From Patescibacteria group bacterium (GTDB lineage Bacteria > Patescibacteriota > Patescibacteriia > UBA2591 > UBA6264): a stretch of 8,549 nt of DNA. Both the position numbers and the translations under genes were made by a program. Under the pieces are notes generated by a model. It did no database searches, was not told where the DNA came from, and saw only the letters and a list, made by a program, of their open reading frames with translations. Shown piece by piece: positions 1 to 6,333 of the stretch; within the stretch, counting starts at the first letter, position 1, and each line of letters begins with the position of its first letter. The stretch is from the NCBI GenBank assembly GCA_018896315.1, contig JAHIMV010000080.1, forward strand, positions 1-8,549. Direction: 5' to 3'.

Positions 1-141
1 TAGGCTTTCATTCAAATCAAAATCATAATAAAAACCATTTTCAATAACAGGACCAATGCCAAATTTGGCTTGGGGAAACAAATCTAAAACAGCCGCAGCC
101 ATTAAATGACTAGTTGAATGACGAATGATTTCAATATTCAT
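1..141 (-). CDS. thrS: Threonyl-tRNA synthetase, N-terminal fragment (cut by window edge)
   Basis: The first 47 codons of a ThrRS gene run off the left edge. ThrRS attaches threonine to tRNA-Thr in the cytoplasm. The fragment begins MNIEIIRHSTSHLMAAAVLD and continues through LFPQAKFGIGPVIENGFYYD. This matches the start of the editing (N2/SAD) domain of bacterial ThrRS, in which E. coli reads EIIRHSCAHLL...AIGPVIDNGFYYDVDL at about residue 65 onward. The HxxxH pair (H8, H12) belongs to the editing-site zinc-binding or catalytic motif. The ATG at 139-141 is the only possible start, because an in-frame TGA lies two codons upstream. The usual N-terminal TGS domain (about 60 residues) is therefore absent from this reading frame. 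No Shine-Dalgarno is visible upstream (AAATTGATTT). The family call is firm; the rest of the enzyme cannot be seen. Confidence 0.92.
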   Translation of the reverse strand, partial: MNIEIIRHSTSHLMAAAVLDLFPQAKFGIGPVIENGFYYDFDLNESL

Positions 142-207
142 AAATCAATTTAACAATATTTATTTGTATTATTTGCGTTAAGAGTAGCGACACCAATACG
201 CAAATTC

Positions 208-250
208 ACACGAATGACGCGAATAAGTATTCGTATGGGCGCATTCGTGT
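208..250. repeat. Imperfect palindrome ACACGAATG...CATTCGTGT
   Basis: Arms ACACGAATG (208-216) and CATTCGTGT (242-250) are perfectly complementary. Inside them CGC (218-220) pairs with GCG (239-241), and GAAT (221-224) with ATTC (229-232). The same CGAAT/ATTCG words recur at 278-285 and at 5040-5045. It lies in the spacer between the 406-aa protein gene and thrS, both on the minus strand. It is probably a dispersed intergenic palindrome. There is no T-run, so it is not a typical terminator. Confidence 0.6.
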
Positions 251-253
251 AAT

Positions 254-270
254 GTTTGCCATAGGCAAAC
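254..270. repeat. Small perfect hairpin GTTTGCC-ATA-GGCAAAC
   Basis: Seven-bp perfect arms enclose a 3-nt loop, 7 bases beyond the stop codon of the upstream minus-strand gene. The position suits a transcript-end hairpin, but no U-tract follows on the minus strand (ATTACACG follows). It may stabilise an RNA 3' end, or simply belong to the neighbouring repeat. Confidence 0.5.
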
Positions 271-276
271 TTTGCG

Positions 277-1497
277 CTATTCGCGTGCTATTTTTATTTT
301 TATTTTATTTATTGTCTCTGGCGCTTTTTTTAAAATAAAAGGAGGCCAGAACCTAACTTGAACTTCTTTGATTTCTTTAAAGTCTTTAAGATAGTTTTCA
401 ATTTCCTCAGAACCTAAACCACGAAAAAGAGTTTTATCTAAAATATCACTTTCTTCATTAATTACCATATAACCACGAAATTGAACCTCTAAAATAGCCT
501 TATCTTGCTGAGAATCATATTCAATCAAGCGATAAGATAAACCGTCTGGCTCATAAGCAGCTAATTCTTTGCCAGGGGGAATAGCTTGGCGCAGAGCATT
601 TAAAGCGACGTCTAAAAGTACATCTTCATTAAAAGCGACAGCCCCAATCTTTATTTTTTCAAAAACAGTAAATTCAGTTTTTTCATCTCCGGCTTGAGCA
701 TCTATTTGTTCGTCAAGCACTTGTGAGTGAACAACAATTTTTAAGTCAGTATCAGAAAGTTGTTCTTCAATTTCTTGTAAAGCATCTTGATAAAGTTTAT
801 CTTTAAGAGCTTTTTTAACTTGGTCAATATCAGCCTGCATAACAATACCAGCTTTTTTAATTCCTCCACTCATTTTTTCTTTACTCTCAGCAATAATATT
901 ACTTTTTAAATTAGAATCACGTAAATTAGGAATAGTAAATTGAGTGGGATCTATTTCATAGTCCTCTCCCATTTTATCAGCCCGAACTAGAACAGTTGTT
1001 TCTCCTTTTGCGGCAATTCTAATAGGTTCAACGGCTCGAAAAATTAGACCTTCAGGCGAAGAAAAGCGAGTGCTAGCCACAAAATTTATTGGAGACCAAG
1101 TGTTGTTAGTTAAAGTAATTTTTCCTTCTGCATAATCTTCCATAGAAACAGTAGCTTGAGGAACAGCTTTTTCCTGTTTTTCTTGAATATTTTCAAAAAT
1201 TTGACCAACTAAAATAAGTGATTCTTCTGAATCAGTTAAATTTTCTTGTGTTTTTCCGCCCGAGGCGGATTCCCGCCCGCCTTTGACTTCGCTCAAGGCG
1301 ATGTCGGGCGCGGCGCCTTTGGCGGAAATCCTAGCTTCAAAATTGACATCAACTTCCTCAGAAACAGGGGTAACAATAATTTGTACACCATAAGCCCCGC
1401 TTAATGTTCCCAGAATCAATCCAAGAAAAATTAAAGCAGTTAATAAAAGAAATAAATAAGCGATTTTATTATGTGGAGAAATATAAATTTGAGGCAT
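277..1497 (-). CDS. Membrane-anchored protein with baseplate-J-like beta region, function unknown
   Basis: This 406-aa protein has a short cytoplasmic N-terminus, one membrane helix (about residues 12-35), then a large and presumably extracytoplasmic domain. Residues 116-192 (ATVSMEDYAEGKITLTNN..., STRFSSPEGLIFR, FTIPN) follow the pattern of the beta region of baseplate J-type proteins: a strand, then 'TRF.SPEGLIFR', then a strand ending 'FTIP'. This pattern recurs in CPR membrane proteins often labelled baseplate J-like. No other phage gene is nearby, so a tail function is unlikely. A cell-surface role is only a guess. The C-terminus (RFWPPFILKKAPETINKIKI) looks like a family ending. ATG at 1495-1497 is preferred. 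A TTG 30 bases upstream lies in a tandem repeat and would disrupt the N-terminus. Residues about 57-82 come from an inserted GC-rich palindromic segment, and the final ARE plus stop come from a downstream repeat. The fold similarity is from memory of the pattern and is moderately sure. Confidence 0.8.
   Translation of the reverse strand: MPQIYISPHNKIAYLFLLLTALIFLGLILGTLSGAYGVQIIVTPVSEEVDVNFEARISAKGAAPDIALSEVKGGRESASGGKTQENLTDSEESLILVGQIFENIQEKQEKAVPQATVSMEDYAEGKITLTNNTWSPINFVASTRFSSPEGLIFRAVEPIRIAAKGETTVLVRADKMGEDYEIDPTQFTIPNLRDSNLKSNIIAESKEKMSGGIKKAGIVMQADIDQVKKALKDKLYQDALQEIEEQLSDTDLKIVVHSQVLDEQIDAQAGDEKTEFTVFEKIKIGAVAFNEDVLLDVALNALRQAIPPGKELAAYEPDGLSYRLIEYDSQQDKAILEVQFRGYMVINEESDILDKTLFRGLGSEEIENYLKDFKEIKEVQVRFWPPFILKKAPETINKIKIKIARE
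1253..1328. repeat. GC-rich palindromic segment inserted in frame within a coding region
   Basis: I count 51 G+C in 76 bases (about 67%), in a gene that is otherwise strongly AT-rich. The ends TTTCCGCC (1253-1260) and GGCGGAAA (1321-1328) are perfect inverted repeats. Inside are CCGCC-CGA-GGCGG (1256-1268), CGCCTT...AAGGCG (1278-1283 with 1295-1300) and CGCCCG...CGGGCG (1274-1279 with 1305-1310). It encodes about 26 residues rich in Ala, Gly, Ser and charged residues, between the membrane anchor and the beta region, with no break in frame. It resembles in-frame palindromic elements such as those of Rickettsia, without implying relatedness. Confidence 0.75.
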
Positions 1498-1510
1498 AGT
1501 TTTAAAATTC

Positions 1511-1597
1511 CAAATTACAAGATACAAGATACAAACGTTTGGTTATTGAAATTTGAGATTTATTTGGTTATTGTATCTTGGTTATTGTATCTTCTTG
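1511..1597. repeat. AT-rich tandem and inverted repeat cluster (TTGGTTATTGTATC units)
   Basis: A 14-bp unit TTGGTTATTGTATC occurs twice head to tail (1564-1577 and 1578-1591), with a partial copy TTGGTTATTG at 1539-1548. The opposite orientation appears as CAAGATACAA at 1518-1527 and 1525-1534, so the flanks can pair across the spacer. The cluster fills most of the gap between dnaE and the 406-aa protein gene. It also creates a TTG that could be mistaken for that gene's start. Confidence 0.7.
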
Positions 1598-1634
1598 TTA
1601 TTTCGTGCTTCGGATATGTTTTTATTATATCAGT

Positions 1635-4600
1635 TTATTTTTGTTTTAACAATAAATCTTCCAACATATCTTTAGTTACTTCTTTGACATTTTCAGCAAT
1701 TAACTTTAATTCACCATCTTTATCAGAAAGCCTTCCTTCAACAGAAACCATTTTGTTTTCTTCCCAAAGCTTAGAGGTAGATTTTAATATTTTAGGAAAG
1801 ACAATAACTTCTACTTCGCCAAAAGAATCTTCTACTTTAACAAAAATCATATTCTCATTACTAGAAGTAGTAATTTTTTTAATTTTAGTAATTAAACCTA
1901 ATATTTTTATAGAAGAACTTTTAAGGCCATTTGACAATTCTAATTGATTAATAGGTTTAACATATTTTTTAATAATTTCTTGATATTGTCTTAAAGGATG
2001 CTCAGAGACAAAAAATCCTAAATGTTCTCTTTCCCAAAGAAGTTTTTCCTGATGAGAAGCCGGATCAGATTTTTTTAATTTCAAATTCGCTTTGCCACTT
2101 AAAGATAAAAGCCCGAAAAGGTTAGTTTGCCCGTTATTCTTGTCTTTTTGTTTTTTTCTAACAAATTCAAGCAATGTTTCCATATTATTTAAAAGATGAT
2201 TACGTTCGCCAAATTTTTCTAAAGCCCCGCTTTTAACCAAACTTTCCATAGACTTTTTATTTAGATCTTTAGAATCAACTCGGCCGAGGAAGTCTTCTAG
2301 ATTTTGAAATATGCCGTTTTCTTCCCTTTCTTCAATAATGGCTTGAACAATTCCTTCTCCCACATTTTTAATGGCTATTAATCCAAATCTAATATTTTTT
2401 TTATCAACAACAGTAAAATTTTTAAAACTCTCATTAATATCAGGAGGAAGAACCTCTAAACCCATTTTTCGAGCTTCTTCTACTTCAACAGAAATACGAT
2501 CTGTATCAGCTTTATGGGCGGTTAAAAGAGCGGCAATAAATTCAGCCGGATAATTTGCTTTTAAATAAGCAGTTTGATAAGAAATGGTTGCATAGCAGGT
2601 TGCATGAGCTAAATTAAAGCCATAGCCTGCAAAAGGCTCTATAAAGGCAAAAATTCTTTCAGCTGTTTCTTTAGTAATCTTGTTATTAATACATCCATGA
2701 ATAAATTTTGTTTTTTGCTGTTGAAGAAGCTTGGCAATCTTTTTTCCTACTGCTTTACGTAAAACATCAGCTTCAGACAAGGTAAACCCGGCTAAGTCAC
2801 GAACAATCTGTAAAACTTGTTCTTGAAAAACAGCAATACCGTATGTTTTATCTAAAATAGGTTTTAATTTAGGATGAAGATAATGGGGTTTTTTTAATCC
2901 CTTTTTCCCTGCAATATAGTCAGGAATTAATTCCATGGGCCCGGGTCTATAAAGAGCAACCATAGCAATGATATCTTCAAAAACAGTTGGCTTAAGCTGC
3001 TTTAAATACCGCTGAACCCCTCCGCTTTCCAGCTGAAATACTCCAGTTGTTTCGGCTTTTTGTAAAAGTTTAAAAGTTTTTGGATCATCAAGAGGTATTT
3101 GAGCTATATCAATATCTTTGTCATAGCGGTATTTTATTAATTTTAATGTTCTTTCAATAATAGTTAGATTTTTCAATCCCAAAAAGTCCATTTTCAAAAG
3201 ACCAATATCTTCAACAGAGTGCATGTCATATTGAGTGATAATCGTTTTTTCTCCGCCAGAGACATCATATTGGGTAGGAACATATTGGTTTAAAGCTTCA
3301 GGAGCAATCACTACCCCGCAGGCGTGTTTTGACGCATGACGAGCTACTCCTTCTAATTTTTTAGCCGCATCAATAATGTTCTTGGCATCTTCATTAGTTT
3401 GATAAATGTTTTTTAACTCATCAGAGATATTTAAAGCTTTTTCCAAAGTATTACCAAAAGGAACCATTTTAGCTAATTTATCACAAAAGGTATATGGATA
3501 ATTAAGTACTCGTCCTACATCTCTGATCCCTGCTCGGGCCGCCATTGTCCCAAAGGTGATTATTTGAGCGACATGATCTCGGCCATATTTTTTTTCAACA
3601 TAGTGAATAACCTCATCGCGTCTTGTATCCGCAAAATCCAAGTCAATATCTGGCGGTTCATTTCTGGAACTAGTTAAAAATCTTTCAAAAAGCAATCCAT
3701 ATTTTAAAGGATCAATATCAGTGATGTTTAAAGCATAGGAAACAATTGAGCCCGCTACGCTTCCCCGGCCTGGTCCAACCACAATATTATTATCTTTAGC
3801 CCAGTTAACAAAATCCTGAACTATTAAAAAATAAGAAGCAAATCCGGTTTTTTTAATCATTGATAATTCATAATCAAGGCGATCAGTGACTTGTTTGGTT
3901 TTTCTTGGATAACGATTACTAATTTTTTCTTCACAAAGTTCTCTTAAATATTGATCTGCTGTTTTATTCTCTGGTAAAGGAAAATGGGGAAGTTTGGTCT
4001 TTTTTAATTCAATCTCTAGATTACACACTTGAACAATTTTTTGAGTATTAGTAATCACTTCAGTATGGTCTTTAAAAGCTTCTTTCATTTCTGCTTCAGT
4101 CCGGAGAGAAAGATCATAATCCAAATAACACATTCTATTTTTATCTTGTTGTTTTCTTTTTGTTTGCAAACAAAGAAGAATATCTTGAATTTCCGCATCT
4201 TCTTTTTTAGCATAATGAACATCATTGGTAGCAACTACAGGAATGTTATATTTTTTAGAAATATTAAAAATAGCCTTATTAACTAAAATTTGCTCTTTGC
4301 TTTTTGGATGATTTTGAACTTCTAAATAAAAGTTTTCTGCGCCAAAGATTTCTTGATATTCCAAAGCTCTTTTAATAGCTTTATCTTTTTGTTTTTCAAG
4401 AATTAGTTGGGGAATTTCACCTTTGATACAAGCGCTTAAACAAATTAACCCAAGAGAATATTTTTTCAAAAGTTCAAAATCTATTCTTGGTTTATAATAA
4501 AAACCTTTTAAATGAGCAATAGTGGTCAATTTAACCAAATTCTTATACCCTTGTTCGTCTTTAGCTAAGAGAATTAAGTGATAAGGCTTTTCGTCTATTT

Positions 4601-4877
4601 TTACCCTTTTATTTAAATGGCCATGTCTGGCCATATATGCCTCAACCCCAATGATTGGTTTAATTCCGGCTTCTTTTGCTTTTTGATAAAATTCAATCAC
4701 GCCATACATTACGCCGTGATCAGTTAAAGCCAAGGATTTCATTTTATGTTTTTTGGCTTGATCAATCAGGCCATCAATTTTTAATAAACCATCAAGCAAA
4801 GAGTAATGACTGTGGACATGAAGATGAGTGAAATCATTAGAACATTTTAACATTGTAACATTGGAACATTGGGACAT
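1635..4877 (-). CDS. dnaE: DNA polymerase III alpha subunit (DnaE type)
   Basis: This 1080-aa replicative polymerase extends primers in the replisome. Domains in order: PHP (about 16-290), then the polymerase palm, thumb and fingers, a helix-hairpin-helix region near 870-895, and an OB fold near 990-1060. Catalytic aspartates are D412 and D414 in PPDIDLDF and D564 in LLKMDFLGL, matching E. coli D401, D403 and D555. GPGRGSVAGS (368-377) and RPGPMELIPDYI (644-655) are family hallmarks. The PHP site keeps H20, H22, D29, H54, E79, H100, C150, D219 and H221. QTNLFG (917-922) fits the beta-clamp-binding consensus. The protein ends soon after the OB fold and lacks the tau-binding C-terminal domain of the 1160-aa E. 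coli enzyme. It is not PolC, as no exonuclease domain interrupts PHP. An in-frame TAA directly precedes the ATG at 4875-4877. A second in-frame ATG lies at 4851-4853, and residues 1-12 are encoded by an 8-bp tandem repeat. No Shine-Dalgarno is seen. Confidence 0.98.
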   Translation of the reverse strand: MSQCSNVTMLKCSNDFTHLHVHSHYSLLDGLLKIDGLIDQAKKHKMKSLALTDHGVMYGVIEFYQKAKEAGIKPIIGVEAYMARHGHLNKRVKIDEKPYHLILLAKDEQGYKNLVKLTTIAHLKGFYYKPRIDFELLKKYSLGLICLSACIKGEIPQLILEKQKDKAIKRALEYQEIFGAENFYLEVQNHPKSKEQILVNKAIFNISKKYNIPVVATNDVHYAKKEDAEIQDILLCLQTKRKQQDKNRMCYLDYDLSLRTEAEMKEAFKDHTEVITNTQKIVQVCNLEIELKKTKLPHFPLPENKTADQYLRELCEEKISNRYPRKTKQVTDRLDYELSMIKKTGFASYFLIVQDFVNWAKDNNIVVGPGRGSVAGSIVSYALNITDIDPLKYGLLFERFLTSSRNEPPDIDLDFADTRRDEVIHYVEKKYGRDHVAQIITFGTMAARAGIRDVGRVLNYPYTFCDKLAKMVPFGNTLEKALNISDELKNIYQTNEDAKNIIDAAKKLEGVARHASKHACGVVIAPEALNQYVPTQYDVSGGEKTIITQYDMHSVEDIGLLKMDFLGLKNLTIIERTLKLIKYRYDKDIDIAQIPLDDPKTFKLLQKAETTGVFQLESGGVQRYLKQLKPTVFEDIIAMVALYRPGPMELIPDYIAGKKGLKKPHYLHPKLKPILDKTYGIAVFQEQVLQIVRDLAGFTLSEADVLRKAVGKKIAKLLQQQKTKFIHGCINNKITKETAERIFAFIEPFAGYGFNLAHATCYATISYQTAYLKANYPAEFIAALLTAHKADTDRISVEVEEARKMGLEVLPPDINESFKNFTVVDKKNIRFGLIAIKNVGEGIVQAIIEEREENGIFQNLEDFLGRVDSKDLNKKSMESLVKSGALEKFGERNHLLNNMETLLEFVRKKQKDKNNGQTNLFGLLSLSGKANLKLKKSDPASHQEKLLWEREHLGFFVSEHPLRQYQEIIKKYVKPINQLELSNGLKSSSIKILGLITKIKKITTSSNENMIFVKVEDSFGEVEVIVFPKILKSTSKLWEENKMVSVEGRLSDKDGELKLIAENVKEVTKDMLEDLLLKQK
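4841..4877 (-). repeat. 8-bp tandem repeat covering the dnaE start
   Basis: On the plus strand the units are AACATTTT, AACATTGT, AACATTGG, AACATTGG and a partial GACAT, so about 4.6 copies with an exact 8-base period. On the dnaE coding strand this reads as TGTTNNAA units. It encodes the first dozen residues of DnaE, upstream of the conserved PHP start FTHLHVHS. A related four-unit array lies just before rodA (6441-6472). Confidence 0.85.
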
Positions 4878-4951
4878 TTATTTTTTTTCATTTTTTAATT
4901 CTTTAATTTAAATCTGTAGTCCACGAGGGTTTACATTTCATTTGGTTTGAA

Positions 4952-5000
4952 TTTGGTCAGGAATTTGGTCAGTTTGGTCAGGTCTGACTTGACCACTGAC
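4952..5000. repeat. TTTGGTCAG direct repeats and GGTCAG/CTGACC hairpin
   Basis: TTTGGTCAG occurs three times (4952-4960, 4964-4972, 4973-4981). The third copy is followed by complementary CTGAC, TGACCA and ACTGAC words up to 5000. An imperfect hairpin results: GTCAGT (4968-4973) with ACTGAC (4995-5000), and GTCAG (4977-4981) with CTGAC (4984-4988). It lies upstream of dnaE on the minus strand and has no T-run. Confidence 0.6.
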
Positions 5001-5006
5001 GAATGA

Positions 5007-5064
5007 ATACTAATTATACAAATAATTTTATTAGTATCATTCGCATGAATTAGTATATTAGTAT
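5007..5064. repeat. ATTAGTAT repeat cluster with inverted copy
   Basis: ATTAGTAT occurs at 5030-5037, 5049-5056 and 5057-5064, with an inverted copy in ATACTAATT (5007-5015). The last pairs perfectly with AATTAGTAT (5048-5056). An ATTCG word between them echoes the palindrome at 208-250. The cluster abuts the 3' end of the small membrane-protein gene (5069-5350). Nothing in it looks like a gene. Confidence 0.55.
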
Positions 5065-5068
5065 CGCT

Positions 5069-5350
5069 TTATTTTTTCTTTTCTTTACTATTCACCCGTT
5101 TTTCTCTTACCAAGAGAATAATTTCCTTTAACCCTTCCATAAAAGTCCCAATTAAAGCAGAGACTTTTAATTTTTCTCTTAATTCTTTTGCTGTTTTACT
5201 GATTTGTTCTGAAGCATGAGATACGTTTCTAAATGTTTTGGCAATTCTTACGGCAATAACAATACCCAAGATTATCAGGACGACAAACAACAGAGACAGA
5301 ATAATAATAGCAGAGGAGGAGGTGATATAAAAAAAGTTTTGAGTCGTCAT
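5069..5350 (-). CDS. Small single-pass membrane protein, function unknown
   Basis: This 93-aa protein has one long hydrophobic helix (about residues 12-35, SSAIIILSLLFVVLIILGIV) followed by a charged helical stretch. Residues 38-62 have a coiled-coil-like spacing of hydrophobic residues (FRNVSHASEQISKTAKELRE). Residues 63-84 could form an amphipathic helix, and the tail is very basic (REKRVNSKEKKK). A short N-terminus and basic C-terminus fit anchoring with the C-terminus in the cytoplasm. It is the first gene of the minus-strand block, 191 bases upstream of dnaE, and could be co-transcribed with it. The ATG at 5348-5350 is clear but has no Shine-Dalgarno. I do not recognise a family; the architecture is like that of DUF948-type small proteins, but that is only a resemblance of layout. 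It is probably real, given codon content and the plausible membrane topology. Confidence 0.7.
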   Translation of the reverse strand: MTTQNFFYITSSSAIIILSLLFVVLIILGIVIAVRIAKTFRNVSHASEQISKTAKELREKLKVSALIGTFMEGLKEIILLVREKRVNSKEKKK

Positions 5351-5366
5351 ACAAATTTAATTTAAC

Positions 5367-5398
5367 CCCGGTAGTAGAAGTTTTGCTTCACTACAGGG
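5367..5398. repeat. Hairpin in divergent spacer
   Basis: GTAGTAGAAG (5371-5380) pairs with CTTCACTAC (5386-5394), with one bulged A and loop TTTTG. After one mismatch the stem continues as CCC (5367-5369) with GGG (5396-5398). It lies between the divergent small membrane protein and the 289-aa protein. The position, away from any gene end, argues against a terminator. It may be a dispersed palindrome or a protein-binding site. Confidence 0.5.
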
Positions 5399-5405
5399 CA
5401 GGTCG

Positions 5406-5424
5406 GTTAAGATATAATCTTAAC
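5406..5424 (+). promoter_or_regulatory. Perfect palindrome containing TATAAT, candidate promoter with operator
   Basis: GTTAAGAT-ATA-ATCTTAAC is a perfect 8-bp inverted repeat with a 3-base centre. It contains TATAAT at 5413-5418, a consensus -10 box reading toward the 289-aa protein gene. I find no good -35 at 16-18 bases upstream. Start of transcription would fall near 5425, about 40 bases before the first ATG. A dimeric regulator bound here would cover the -10 box. A competing extended -10 (TGATAAAAT) sits at 5469-5477 and would suit a near-leaderless start at 5488. Confidence 0.4.
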
Positions 5425-5463
5425 ACATAATTTTATTCTGCCAAGCCCTTGCCACCTCAAATA

Positions 5464-6333
5464 ATGTTTGATAAAATGATGGGTGTTATGGTAGAAAAAT
5501 TAACCGCTAAACAACTTAGATTTGCCCAGTGGTATTTAGCCAATAAAAAAAGGCTTAAACTCCTTTTGCTTATTGTCGTTATTCTTCTAAATATTATTGT
5601 TTGGGGCATAGCTGGCTACCAATTATACAAGTATTTTTCCTTAAAAGAAGCTCATGAACAAATGTTGAAAGAATTAACTGCTGAACAAATAGACTATTTG
5701 AAATTGCATGAACATTTTCAACCTGAGAACCTAATTCTAGAAAATCCTATTTTACTTAGTTTATATTCAACTGAACTAAAATATGATTTTGCTATTAAAG
5801 TAAAAAATTCAAACAAGAACTGGCTTATCCAAGAAATTGAATATTATTTTTCCTGGGAAAATGGACAAACACAAATGCAAAAAAGCTTTATTTTACCAGG
5901 AGAGGAAAAGTATATTTTAGCCTTAGGACAAGAAGTGGATGGAAAATTAACAAAGGCAGAATTTATTCTTTCTAATATTGATTGGCAAAGAATTAACCCT
6001 AATGACCAACTACTTCAGATACCATCACAATTAATTTTTGAAAATATTGAATTAGGTTATGCTATTTCTGAAGAAGAAATGATTGCTTTGCCACAAATTT
6101 CTTTTTCAATAAAAAATGAATCAGTTTATAATTTTTGGCAAGTTAATTTATTAGTTATTCTTTATCAAAATTCAAAGATTGTCGGAATAAATACTATTCT
6201 AGTAAAAAATTGGCAAGGTAATGAACAAAGACAAATGGAATTAATTTGGCCAAAAATTCCTTCTTATAGTCATATTCAAATTGTTCCTGATATTAATCCC
6301 TTTGATTCAGAGATTTTTATTCCAGTATATTAA
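5464..6333 (+). CDS. Single-pass membrane protein with beta-rich extracytoplasmic region, function unknown
   Basis: With the ATG at 5464 the protein has 289 residues. It has a basic N-terminal segment (to about 31, including ANKKRLK), one strong membrane helix (about 32-57), a short charged linker with a helical look (58-85), then a beta-rich remainder. Two stretches look like related sandwich units: residues about 105-173 (YDFAIKVKNSNKNW...) and about 208-272 (ISFSIKNESVYNFWQVNLLVILYQNSKIVG...). Each has 'K.N.s...' followed by hydrophobic strands, reminiscent of FxLYD-like domains. That is a resemblance only. It is the first gene of the plus-strand block, and rodA follows after 149 bases. 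An envelope role is possible but is inferred only from position and topology. In-frame ATGs at 5464, 5476, 5479 and 5488 leave the start uncertain. A TTG at 5449 is unlikely. No Shine-Dalgarno is seen. Confidence 0.8.
   Translation: MFDKMMGVMVEKLTAKQLRFAQWYLANKKRLKLLLLIVVILLNIIVWGIAGYQLYKYFSLKEAHEQMLKELTAEQIDYLKLHEHFQPENLILENPILLSLYSTELKYDFAIKVKNSNKNWLIQEIEYYFSWENGQTQMQKSFILPGEEKYILALGQEVDGKLTKAEFILSNIDWQRINPNDQLLQIPSQLIFENIELGYAISEEEMIALPQISFSIKNESVYNFWQVNLLVILYQNSKIVGINTILVKNWQGNEQRQMELIWPKIPSYSHIQIVPDINPFDSEIFIPVY

Noticed and set aside
254..270. Intrinsic terminator of the 406-aa protein gene
   Set aside because: The stem is short and no U-tract follows on the minus strand, so it is listed only as a hairpin.
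277..1497. Prophage baseplate gene
   Set aside because: There is an N-terminal membrane anchor, and no other tail, capsid or integrase gene in the window. The similarity is confined to one beta region.
1498..1527. TTG start giving ten extra residues to the 406-aa protein
   Set aside because: The TTG lies inside the CAAGATACAA tandem repeat, and the ATG at 1495-1497 gives a normal basic start before the membrane helix.
1471..1947. Open frame of 158 codons on the plus strand
   Set aside because: It lies antisense to the end of dnaE and crosses a repeat-filled spacer. The product is low-complexity and hydrophobic with no recognisable motif.
4029..4286. Open frame on the plus strand opposite dnaE, and a similar one at 2371-2553
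   Set aside because: Both are antisense shadows of strongly conserved DnaE coding sequence.
4952..5064. CRISPR array
   Set aside because: The repeats are 8-9 bases long with irregular spacing and no unique spacers, and no cas gene is present.
5449..5463. TTG start for the 289-aa protein
   Set aside because: Four in-frame ATGs follow within 40 bases, and no ribosome-binding signal favours the TTG.
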